Below, one piece after another: positions 1 to 11,194 of a DNA stretch of 64,000 nt. The position numbers and the translations under genes are program-made. How positions within the stretch are numbered: position 1 is the stretch's first letter; each line of letters begins with the position of its first letter. The notes beneath the pieces are model-generated. The model was not told the DNA's origin. It made no database searches and saw only the letters and a list, made by a program, of their open reading frames with translations. Origin of the DNA: Vitellaria paradoxa (taxonomy: Eukaryota; Streptophyta; Magnoliopsida; Ericales; Sapotaceae); NCBI GenBank assembly GCA_019916065.1, contig CM034233.1, forward strand, positions 25,245,936 to 25,309,935. The letters are read 5' to 3'.

Positions 1-724
1 GAGTTTATTTTATTTGCCAAATTAGAGATCAAGATAGTATTAAAAGAGATTAATTTAAAAGTGTTTGAAATGATTCAGATTTATTTGCGTAACCAAAAGA
101 TTCGAATCGGAATATTTTTTTATTTATTGTTTGATGTAGTTCACTAATTAATTTTACAACATTAAAAAATGATTTATATAACTCAATTAATTGCGATTAT
201 TGTTGGAAAAGGTGGGGAATTACGTTTAGGATAATTATGAAGCTAAAATTACAACTATATGCTTAATACTTACTAAAATAACCGTGTTAATAAAATGCGT
301 GAAGAAACAATAATTTAAAAAGAACATTTTGTAATTTTTAAATGATTGCGAGAGTTTTTTTTAATAATTATTGTTAAATTGTTCAACAGTAAAACTATCT
401 TTATCGATATAATGATGTTTTATTAATTAACCCCCTTAAGAAATTATAGTAGTGTGGCCATTTTATAACGACATTTATAGATACTACATATACACACACT
501 AATGATTAAACTTGTGCGATACATAGATTCTATTAAAAATAAATACATTACAAGTATAAAAAAATTAAATAATATTTTAAAACAATTAAAATATATTAAT
601 TTATTAAATAAAACTAATAGCAAAAGCTTGATTTATCATTTCTATTTAACTAGTGAAGTCAAAAATTATTAAGTGCATTTGAAAAAAAAAATTAATAGTA
701 ATATTATCAAAATGCAATGATCCA

Positions 725-750
<26 letters not shown>
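1..750. other. AT-rich intergenic DNA, no gene seen
   Basis: This stretch is very AT-rich with frequent stop codons in all frames and no motif of a known protein. A (TA)n microsatellite occupies about 729-755 and abuts the start of the family C LTR that follows. I recognise nothing else in it. Confidence 0.6.
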
Positions 751-759
<9 letters not shown>

Positions 760-2063
760 TTATTTATTCATTATTCATTTGATTATGATTTATTATGATG
801 ATACAATAACATGATTAATTAATATGATGCATGAGTTAACTCAATTACTCAATTTGTGGTTTGGGGTTTATCTTTGTTAGTGTTTAAGCTTGGTTTAGGG
901 TTTTGGTTTTTTCTGTGTGCACCACAACTTTCCTCTCATGCGCACGCCCAGCTATTCCTTGTGCCCATGGCTTGCTACAACTAACACCTGCAAGTTGCAT
1001 TTCACTTTTTTGGTTTTTTGGCTGATATATTCTCTCATTTGATTTCCTACCTAGCTTAGGGTCATAGTTTCACCAGCCAAGGTCACCTCACTTACTTGGA
1101 TTCCCTTTCTTCATCTCAAAGGACTATTGTGCCTATACATATGTATGTAAGTGTGTGTCTTCTGGCATTATAGAAAAACCAGGGAGAAGGCGAGGAAAAG
1201 TGAGTTGGTTGGTTTAAGGGTTACACCAAATTACTTCTTCTTTCCATTTCTAAAGTATAATTGGGGTGGTTTGGGTTGTGTTGAGAGAATTAGTTCAGTG
1301 TTAAGGGGTGTATGTTGATAATAGTTGCTTTCTGATATTTCCGAACTTCCCAAAGTTTTGTTTTTTGTTGTTGTTGTCGTTTTTTTTTTTTTTTTTAGCA
1401 ACTTGAGGTAGGGATTTTTTTATTGTTACTTACATGACATATTAATACTTGCGGCGATGTTGGTTCTTAGCTTGTTTAAGGCATGAAATGGAAATTAATA
1501 TAGTACATATGTGTTTATACATGAGTTTTTGGGAAGAATATGATGAACAATTAACTCAATTCATGTTATACACTTAGTGGTTTGATAAATTAAGGTCATA
1601 GTTGTGTTAATATAGTGACGAAAATTGGAAATGAATATAAACATGAATGGTTTTGCCTTGGGAACAAACGAAACAAAGTTTTGAATCATGAAAGCCAAAA
1701 ACAAAGCATGACAGTTTACTAGTATAGGCTAGCTATCATGCACATCACTGATTCCCGGTCATGCGCATTTTGGCTCTTCGTGCTTACATTTGATTCTCAG
1801 TTGTGTGCACAATCTATATTTTGGCTCCTCGTATGCATGAGAGAGGAACCTTCATACGCATGACCTAGATTAGATGGCTCCCGTGCACACAGGACCTTGT
1901 CTTGCATGTGTAGGACCCTCTTGTATGTAAGAGTCCTGTTTCTCTGTGTGCACGACTTTACCCTATGCCTCCCATGTGCACTAACCTATGATCTGCTACT
2001 AATGGATTTTTGAGGGCCTCTTTGCGTGCACTAAGTGATCTTATGAGTGCACAACAGAGAATC

Positions 2064-4542
2064 TGTCACGCCCTGGATCTCACGACCCGAGGGGTAAGTG
2101 ATAAACACACATATCATGCACTAACATAGCTATCTCATGATCAGAGCAAAACTTTAACCTCTAAGTGAGCCCAAGACACAAGTTGAAATAACATGAATTT
2201 AACCTTGGCTATTGCCAGGTTATATACTCCATACATACTTCCCATCAGTACATAGCTTGGGCCTTAGGACCCTTACAACCATATCGAATAGTCTCACAAT
2301 GAAATGATATTACAATTTCAATTAAAAATTTAAACCAAGTGCCCAAAAGTTCTACTAAATTTAGAAGAGCTCATGCATAACCACTCTTAGCTCAACCCCC
2401 ATCAGCCCACTTGATTATTATGACCTATTCCTGTATCAAAATTTGTAGGAATGTGAGCACGGGTCCACTTGTGCCCACGAAGCCTCATACAAACATATAT
2501 GATATGCAATCCAATCATGCATGCTATACATGATATAGATAGCTACCTTATCATTGTTTAGAGCTATAACTATTCACCAACATAACGATATAACCAATTT
2601 GGAATATAACATATTATCACACAACAATATCATATAAGAATTCAATTCCAAATAAAACTCAACTTTTGAAATCTCACTAATTAAATTCAAATCACATTCC
2701 ACTTTCACTTTATTATTTAATCACCATTTAACCACATAACCATAGCCACATTATCATTATTCATCATTCAATCACATTGTCACATCCACATTATCACTCT
2801 TAATCAATCCATCACATAACCATAGTCACATGAGTTATTGGGGGTTGGGTGCATACACAACACCATCTTTTATGGGTCTAGACCCAACAGAAATGGTAAA
2901 CTGAACACCATCGTTTAGGATCATAGTCCAGGGTCACGGGTAACCCATACACACACATTGTTGTGGGCTACTAACCCACTTGCATTGACACCAAACCCTG
3001 CGTAGGTTCCGGGACTTTCAACCTGAGGGTAGTCTTAAAACCCTTCCTATTTTTCGCACCCCACCACGGCCCCTAGCACATCATCAATCACATTCCGATT
3101 TATTCAAACATATACTTACATTCATCATCATTTAGTTTTCAACAACACACAATCACAATTCCATTTGATCAAGGTTCACCTCCGATGGTCCCTTTTCAAA
3201 TTCATTTTATTCAAGGTAACATTTGTTCATCTTTACAAGTTAATTTCCATTGGCTTATGACAATGAACTCTTAAAAACCTTTTTATAACATATTTCCCTT
3301 TTTTAATCCATGCAATTAAATAAACAAGGCTTTATGCCAAAAAAAAAATGTCACTAGACTCTTTAATAATCCTAGGGTAGAAGGTCAAAATAAGCAAAAT
3401 CAGAAAATGGACTTAGGCTCAGTGGGCGCCCAAGTTGGCACTCAATCGTATGCCCAAGGAGGCTAGGCGCCCATGTCTTGTGCACCCAAGGTGTTGGGCA
3501 CCCAACTGTTTCTCACCTCGTGCGCCCACGGCTTGGTCTAAATTGCAGGTTTTATGCTCTATTTTCTGGGTTCTTGGTTTCTCACACTTGAGACCTCAAA
3601 TTGATCAAGTTTAAGTTAGAATACTCAAAATTTCATGTTTCTAACATCACCATAAGCCACTTAGGCATCAAAAGTAACCAACAATTTTAGTTTTCATCAA
3701 CTATTGGTCAAGGTATGAATCAAAACATCAACTTCACTCTCTCAACCTATACATACATATATATGTATATATAACTTCTATTTTTTTCCATAGATACAAT
3801 CAACACTTGAAAAAGGTTCTCTAATGGTGTTCTACTCCTTGTTACACATCACATATGTAAGAAAGAAGCATTAAATCCCTACCTCAAGTTGAAAGAAGAT
3901 GGATCAACAAGATGGTATCCTCCATTTCCAAGCTTCCAAACTTTGATGGGTTCAATCCTTTCACTCCTTGAATCAAACTACGAATCACATAGAAGGGTTC
4001 CTTGAGGGTCTAATTACACTTTTACAAGGCTAATTTGATTTCTACTTAGGCTAGAAGAACTTACTCTCAAGGATTCCACTCGGTTCCTCTTCTCCTTCTT
4101 CTTTCCTCTTCTTTGCTTCTCACCCAGTTTTTTCTTCTCCAAACAATTTCTCTCTCTCTCTCTCTCTCGCATCATCTCACACACACATATATATATATTT
4201 AGGCCAATATTTTAATCCCCAACAGTAAATTTCAAACCTCCCCACTCCCCCTAGCTAGTTATAGGCTCATATGTGAGAGGGGTCGGCTGCAAAATGCAGA
4301 GCAACCCATGCTTGTCAAATCTACTGTTCCTTGGGCGCCTAAGCCCTTCTAAGGTGTGTGCCCAAGGTCTCTTCCCCTTGCACTTGGCTAAAATGTCAAC
4401 TATGAGGTATTTGGCTTACCTCTCTCAAAGTTCTTAACCCTAAAGTACCATTAATGACCTATACTACTAAGTTAACATACATTATTTCTAAAATACATCA
4501 AAAACCTTATACTTATGTTAATACAAAGTCCAGGGTATTATA
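2064..4542 (-). mobile_element. Solo LTR of family A, with 5-bp duplication GAATC
   Basis: The block begins TGTCACGCCCTGGATCTCAC and ends GGGTATTATA. Read on the minus strand it follows the LTRs of the full family A element at 11195-21917, including the polypyrimidine/CT tract, the GGGCGCCCAAGG-rich segments and the ACTTGAGGTAGGGATTTAAT stretch. It is flanked on both sides by GAATC (2059-2063 and 4543-4547), the 5-bp target-site duplication expected for integrase-mediated insertion. There is no internal region, so this is a solo LTR left by LTR-LTR recombination. The terminal CA has become TA on the right, as expected from cytosine deamination. A CT microsatellite lies at about 4149-4169. Confidence 0.93.
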
Positions 4543-5441
4543 GAATCCCTTTCATTATTTTTAATTGTTTCAAATGTTTTCAAAAATGTTTTGATATTTG
4601 GCTTTCTAAAATGATTTCAAAAGACATGTTTTCAAATGTGAAACTTGACGATGATAAAATGGAATAAAAGGATAATCATTTGAGATGAGTTATGGGCTGT
4701 GCATGTGTGGCATATTATATGAGATGTGATGGACCTTTCTGACAAAGATGTTTATGATAATGTTAATGGCATTGATAATGATAAAAGAATATGAAAATGA
4801 TGATGAGATGGTGATAGTGACGTTGTTGATTTTGGGGATAGAGGGTACTAAGAATAGAAGGGTATGTGATTGTTTTTATGTTGAAAGTCCCTAAACCTGT
4901 GCAAGGTTTATTTATCGTGTGAATAGGTTAGTAGCTTCCATAACGATACTAATATATCGTGACTGTCACGGGCCGAAATCTATGACCCAAGGACGTGGGG
5001 ACAAAACCCACTAATAAATATCTAACCATGAAAAATGTACCATACAGAGCAGAATGGAATGAAATACACGAATATTCAATTTCTTGAATATTCAAATATC
5101 TTAAAAATGTTCCAGAAAGAGGCCATATAACCACGTCACAAATGTGGGCCCAAATTAATACTCCATTACATTATAATTTAAAATGTTAAAATGTCAAAGT
5201 AGAAAAAATCATCCAATTAAAACAATCCCAAACAGCTAGCTAACCAACTGGTCCATCACAAGCATCTACCCCTGCATTACCAACTGTAGTAGGGGTGAGC
5301 ACTAAATTTCACATGTGCTCAAAAAGTGTTTATAAGATATAATTTCTTAATCATGTAAAACAATCAACACTCAATCAATATTAATAAAATTAAGATCTTA
5401 AAATTTGTAAAATTTTCATATTTAATCATACCATTCTAATT

Positions 5442-7812
5442 TGTCACACCCCTAACCTTAAAGTCTGGGATAGACGGTATGGGAATGTAAAAACTAATTA
5501 CAAACACATAAAATCCAATCAAAGATCAATTTACAGTGAATTTTAATCATCAATGTATCCAAATCATTCCTTATTCCCATATAAAATATTAGTTGAATAC
5601 ATTATTATCAATTAAATAATAATATAATCTACTTTAACATCATCTCTGATGACAGCATCTAGGTCTGCATAGTCAGAGTATATACTATAATCGTGTTTAT
5701 ATCTCTTAGAATAATGATATTATAAGGATAAGAAGTACACCCACACTCTAGTTCACAAAATTCATAATATAAATAATTCAATTCTCAATTTAAAAGAATA
5801 AACACAGTTATTATTATTTATAATTAAGACCGGAATTAGGCTACCCTAGCCTAAATTGGCTACTTATCCTACTTTGAGAATCAGATCACCGTAGTTCCTA
5901 ATTTGTATCTTTTATTTCATGACCAAACTCATGAACTATAGAATAATCCATACATCTTATCAATAAATGTAACAACTACATTATCTCAATATCTCAATAT
6001 TTCAATACATATAATAATTTATACAGTCTCATGTAATGGCAAATGATGGAATGCAATGCCAATGAATATTCTCTAATCTCCATCTACCCCCAATCTTATC
6101 TTGGGATGGGTGACACTTAGTAAAGCACACGGGGTCACCAACTGCACCGTTTACACTTATGGTGAACGGATATCTCAATATATATATACTGAGTGGGGAA
6201 CTGTGTTACACCCTGCTAGTGTAAGACTCAGGAGAACCGTGTTACACCCTCTGGCCCTTCTGCTTGGGAACCGTGTTACACCCTTAGTCAGGTATCTGTT
6301 TTCCTCAAGTAGGGTACAATCATAGGTGGGGAACTGTGGTATACCCTCATCGGTGTAAGACTCAGGGGAACGATGTTACACCTCCTGCCTCTTCTACTAG
6401 GGAACCTTGTTACACCCTTAGTCAGGCATCTGCTTAACTTAAGTAGGATATCTATATAAATAGCGGTTAGGGAATTGAGTTACACTCCCAATCAACTAAG
6501 ACTCAGAGAACCAAGTTACACTCATTGACCCTTCTGCTAGGGAACTGTGTTACTCCCCTAGTCAGGCATTTGCTTAACTCAAGAAGGAATCATCGTAAAT
6601 AACATCTCAAGATTGCATGATGTCCCGGTTCTAATAATTAAACTCTAGTCATATATATCGATTGGGGATCCTCTAGTTTTTCCAAAATCTCATTTTAAAT
6701 ATTTCTCAAAATCGAGGATCCCATCCATATACATAACCCACGCCTCGGCATGTCAATGATATCAACATGGCATTCTCGGCTAATCGGTAATCATAATATG
6801 AAACCGGATGCTACAACTTAGCCCGATGTACATAATATGCTTATCACATAAATGAATATTGTCTTAATATAAACATGCATTCTTATTAGGCTTGAGGATG
6901 ATTAGGGATTCATTTAATTATTTAAAAATCAACTGTGAATGGGTTTGGGCACAAAATAGGAGTTTTGAAATCCAAATTTTACATTTTTGGACATTCTACC
7001 AAGTGGCATCTCAACGCCAAGATTTGCCATCCCAACGCCAGCATCCAGCCTACTGCCAAGCGCCATCTGGACGCTAGCACCTAGAACCTAGTTTTTGTGT
7101 TCGTTTTTAACAAACCCCCAACTCCATTGCAATCCCAAATCACTCATCCAATCCACAAACTCAGCAATCAATTGTATATAAACATTCAAACACCTCAATA
7201 ACATGTTTCTACAACATTTGATTCAAGAACAACTCAAATATATGCAAAATCTCAATATATAGATGTATATATATTTATAAACCTTCATATATACACATAT
7301 ATATACATAAATATACACATAAATTCTCCAAATCTTAACAATAATCAATGAATAATACAATAAAATCTTTCTAACAATGCCTAGAACTCAAATATAAATT
7401 CTATCTACTTTGGATCTGAAGAAAAGATGAAGAAAAGAGCAGAGAATCTCGAAGTTTCAAAACTTCTCTCTTCTATTTCTCTCACCTCGGGTGAATCATC
7501 ATAGTCCGATATTGCCACGATGATCACGACACCAAAAATACCAAGGATCCTTTATCTTCTTTCTCTGGCACACACTTTCTCTCTCTCTCTCTCTTCTCAT
7601 TTCTTTCCCCAAATGCCCCAGAGCCCATCGGAAAGAAAAGAAAAAAAAAAAAAAGAAAAATGGTTGAGCCCTTTGCCCACTTGTCCAATCCAATGCCACT
7701 TTAGGCCAACTCGGCCTAGGAAAAATAAAATAAAATGATCCAATCTCAATCTAAATATTTTATTGACCTAAAATAATACATAAATGGCCAAAAATAAATA
7801 ATGGTTATTACA
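5442..7812 (-). mobile_element. Solo LTR of family B inside the family E LTR, with duplication TAATT
   Basis: It begins TGTCACACCCCTAACCTTAA and ends GGTTATTACA, with perfect TAATT copies at 5437-5441 and 7813-7817. Its order of motifs matches the LTRs of the B element (28673-30688). These are a GGGAATATGGGAACTAATT-like opening, the GGGAACCGTGTTACACCC block, the statement-like run of CATATATAT stretches, a pyrimidine-rich segment near the end, and the terminal CCAAAAATAAATA..TTACA. There is no internal sequence, so it is a solo LTR. It is the third level of nesting, C1 then E then B. Confidence 0.92.
6195..6590. repeat. Tandem repeat within the solo family B LTR, about 3 x 135 bp
   Basis: Units start near 6195, 6328 and 6467. 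Each contains GGGGAACTGTGTTACACC-like, GTAAGACTCAGGGGAACC-like and GTCAGGCATCTGCTTAAC-like motifs in the same order, so each unit has shorter sub-repeats built on GGGAACCGTGTTACACCC. The LTRs of the full B element (about 22383-22500 and 29347-29462) have only one such unit, so the array grew in this copy or its lineage. Confidence 0.75.
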
Positions 7813-10063
7813 TAATTAAACCAGTTACTTAGTCATGATCTCGCCGTCTCATGCTAAAAATAAATCACATCATTCACTTCACCACACATCAATATCATAC
7901 TATGGCAGGTACTCTGTAAGGTTAGTCTGTGGCCATAAAATTAAAACCCAAAATAAATCTCCAAGCCTTAGTTGTGGGGTACAACTAATCCCACAGTCCC
8001 AGATGTACTTATTATAACTCATAGCCCTGGTCCCACAGTTCCAGTCCATCCCATCTTGCCTTAATAGGCAAACTGGTCCTACAGTCTTGGTACTAAATAT
8101 ATACTAGAATAAGTCGTATATACATTTCATAGGTTCCTAGCTTACTGGTTATGCTAACCACCTTGTGTAGGTTTTGGGACTTTCGACCCTTGGACTCTAT
8201 AACCCACTATTTCTAGTACTCTCAATAACACTAATAGCCTAAAAATCAAATTCTTTAATTAACAACACAACATACACAAGAGTTCTCCCTAATTTGGTTC
8301 TTGTATTCATCCATTAATTGATAAATCTTATGGAGTAAATTATCCCGAGCCCAAGTTTCATGTTGCCCATTTCATGTTAGTGTTTAAACAAGTAAACAAA
8401 TCCTCAATCCATGACTTTTAAAATGCACATAGATTTGCAATTTAAATTCTCATCCCAAAATAATCATATTTAAATATTTATTCAGTCATTTAATTTCAAA
8501 TAAATAATTTTAACACACTCGCTCTTTCCAAGATAAATAAATAAATAAATAATATTTATTTAATCTTCTAAAATCCTTTTTTATAATTTAAACATTTTCA
8601 ATTAAACTTGAGATTTTCATTTCTCAAGATTCCATTCTGTTTGAAAGTAAGAAAAGTAATTATAACATATAAATAAATAAAAATTTTCAAACATACTACA
8701 GGTGGGTTCATAGCACATAGGAACTTCTATTCACGCTATAAGCAATAATGAATATATTTTCAAATGAAATTAAGACATAGGTGACCCATTAGGTTTAAAT
8801 TAAAGGGATATTAATTGTATATATATATTAGTAGAACTCACTTGAATTACCATCTACCAAGACTAGTGATTTAACAACTAAAACCTTAATATTTATTCCA
8901 TTATGTTTCTTTGTCCGATGTCTTAATTAGCAAGGTTATGCTTGATTAGTGCCATGACTGCCTATGAAAATATTTACCCACGCGAAGACAAATCCAAAGA
9001 CAAGTCCAAGTCATATATTTGAATATGTCGAAATGCTGTTCAAATGTATGAGAAATTTAAAATACTAGAATTTTCATTCCATGTACTACATATGCATAAA
9101 CAAATAACAAACAATCAATCAAACCAAACTTTAGCCATTATTGGTACACATGCAGACCAAGAGGTTCTATATATATATAAGTTTATTTTCAACTTTACTA
9201 CTGGATTATTTTTTGTTAGCATAACCAAGACATTTATCTCAATCATATAAATATTTTCTTTATTTAATCACGATTAAGAAAAAAATATCATAAACACAAT
9301 CCCACCTACGTCCTATTATATACGTCGACAAACTATATAAAAACTTCAAATAAAACGCCAATTCAAGTTGGCCCTATGAATAGTTTCCATCGATCTCACT
9401 CTAAAGTTTCTCTACGATCACGTTTGTCGTCTCTTCCAATGGCTAAATAGTAGGCACAACCCTCTTTTTCTTATCTCCCATAAGAAGGAAGAAGAGAAGA
9501 GAAAAAAAATGAAAAATGAAGAAGGTGTATAGAGGTATATCGGAGAAGAAGAAACTGAAGGTGTAATTATGTAGAGGTATTTATATATAAATTAGAGGTC
9601 CCCCTCTTTCCTACTCGAGTACATGCACCTATGATAAAAACCTCCATAATTTCTCCTTCAAAATCCACTTGCCAACTGTTAGCCTCCCGCACACAGTAAT
9701 AAAAACTTGTCTCTCTCACTGCCAATGATTAATGCCTCATCTCCCTGCTAATACGAAACAGACACTTAGATACATATGTACCCATGCACAACATTAATAC
9801 ATATAGCACAAAATAAATTAACACCAAATTTCATATATATATATATATATATATATTTTTTAAATAAGACATAATGGGGTCTAAAATATCTAAATTTTAA
9901 TATTATAAATTTAAAATTAAAAAAAACCAAAAACTTTAGGTCTTTATAGTGACCATCGGATATTGGTCCATAAATGATGACAATGGTTTTGTTAATCATG
10001 ACCCTTAAGCCGATACTCATAGACGACGACATTTTAATTTATCGATTCAGTTGGTTGTTACCC

Positions 10064-10070
10064 TATAAAA
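10064..10070 (+). promoter_or_regulatory. Putative TATA box of family C LTR (copy C1)
   Basis: TATAAAA sits about 580 bp before the LTR end. The relatives have TATAAAAG at 36423-36430 and TATAAAA at 61004-61010 in the same position, each followed by a conserved GATGATGTTTT-like segment. The position is compatible with an LTR promoter, but no start site can be proven from sequence alone. Confidence 0.35.
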
Positions 10071-10649
10071 GACAAGGATGATGTTTTGGGGTTGTCCTCA
10101 CTGGTCACCGGACAGTCTTGTAGAGTATCTTACCCATGTGTGTGTGCGAGTATGATGAGATGGTAGATAATAATTAAAGAGAAATAACTGATAATGAGAT
10201 ATGGATTATGATGTTAATATGGTCACGTGGTGATATTGCTTTAAATATTATCGTTATTGATGTTATATGTTACATGCTAGTAGCATACTAGGGCATGGTA
10301 TTGCGTGTTTATATGTGCATCGTGGACACATGTGAATTTATTTCGATGGGTCCAATACTGAGCGTTGATGAGATTTTGTTATTCTTTTGATCTCCGAGGA
10401 GATGTACTATTTCTGTATGAGATATTTATATGATAAGGTTATAAATGCTGGATGAGCCAAGATATTATTTTAGATATTGTAATGGGAGCTCTACTGCCTG
10501 GTTGAGACTGAGGCTCTTATTTATTATTACTTTATTCCGATATCTACTTTACGCTAGTTGTATGGTTCTAATTGAGTTATTTATTAATTATTATTAATTG
10601 CATGTGATTATTAGTTTACAACTCAGATTTTGAAATTTGGAATGTAACA

Positions 10650-10978
10650 TTGCCATACTTTTCAAGTTGTTTTAAAATATAAAAATAAAATAAAACTTTT
10701 TTAAATTTAAAAGAAATAGAAATAAAATTGAATATAATCACATTAAATAAAATTTGAAAAATCATTTCTTATATATTTGAATGAATATATATTGAAAAAT
10801 AATGAGATATTTAGTGAATAATGAAACTTTAGTGCGAAACTGATATGCTAATAACATTCAAAACAATTATATTAAATCTATAAAGACAAATGTATACAAT
10901 GTATATATCTTGAAGAATACATCAACCTTGAAAATTTATCAATCACATATATAACATAGTATTCTAAGAAATGATTAA
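10650..10978. other. AT-rich spacer before element B
   Basis: This is AT-rich DNA between the end of the C1 LTR and the ATTAA target duplication of element B (10974-10978). No gene or repeat is recognised. Confidence 0.6.
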
Positions 10979-11194
10979 TGTTACGCCCTTAACTTAATTG
11001 TTTAGGACAAACGGCATGGGAATATGGGAACTAATTGAATTAAATAAAAATCTGCGCCAAGGTCAAGTCATAATATAATAACCATCATCAAAGCAATTGA
11101 AAACGTCCTTTATTCTCATGTTAAACAAATAAAAATGACATTAATCACGATAAATCCAATGCTACACCTCGGTGACTCAATCTAAGGTTTATAC
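10979..11194 (-). repeat. 3' LTR of element B, distal piece
   Basis: This 216-bp piece matches the first part (in plus-strand order) of the B 5' LTR at 28673-28890, including GGTCAAGTCATAATATAATAACC and AATCACGATAAATCCAATGC-like segments. It ends at TATAC, the target site used by element A. The LTR resumes at 21923. Confidence 0.93.

Larger units (their letters stand above)
4964..9948 (-). mobile_element. Solo LTR of family E, with duplication GTGAC, itself interrupted
   Basis: The insert starts TGTCACGGGCCGAAATC and ends GGTCTTTATA, flanked by perfect GTGAC copies at 4959-4963 and 9949-9953. Removing it joins the surrounding family C LTR exactly as in its relatives. It carries a separate solo LTR at 5442-7812. 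Without that and its duplication it is about 2.6 kb, a normal LTR length. No gag or pol similarity is visible. The end reads TA where CA is expected, again consistent with deamination. A (TA)n run lies at about 9834-9855. I have no second copy of family E in the window, so calling it an LTR rests on the ends, the duplication and the length. Confidence 0.8.
750..10649 (+). repeat. Family C LTR (C1), split by two later insertions
   Basis: Three separated blocks (about 750-2063, 4548-4963 and 9954-10649) line up in order with the uninterrupted relative at 34635-37003. Shared landmarks are the start region (GATGCATGAGTTAACTC), a stretch rich in GTGTGCAC-type motifs, and the 3' block with repeated CCATAAA..GACGA motifs ending in TAACA. 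Removing the inserts leaves about 2.4 kb, the same as the relatives at 34635 and 41926. The left end is uncertain because it runs into a TA microsatellite, and I could not match a duplication to the TTGCC that follows 10649. No internal coding region is attached, so it is probably a solo LTR. It is the oldest element in this stack because both inserts interrupt it. Confidence 0.75.

Noticed and set aside
7499..7738. Overlapping open frames on both strands rich in Ser/Leu or Lys/Glu.
   Set aside because: They come from pyrimidine- and purine-rich tracts near the end of a solo LTR. The same happens at 23318-23682 and 30288-30606 in other B LTRs.
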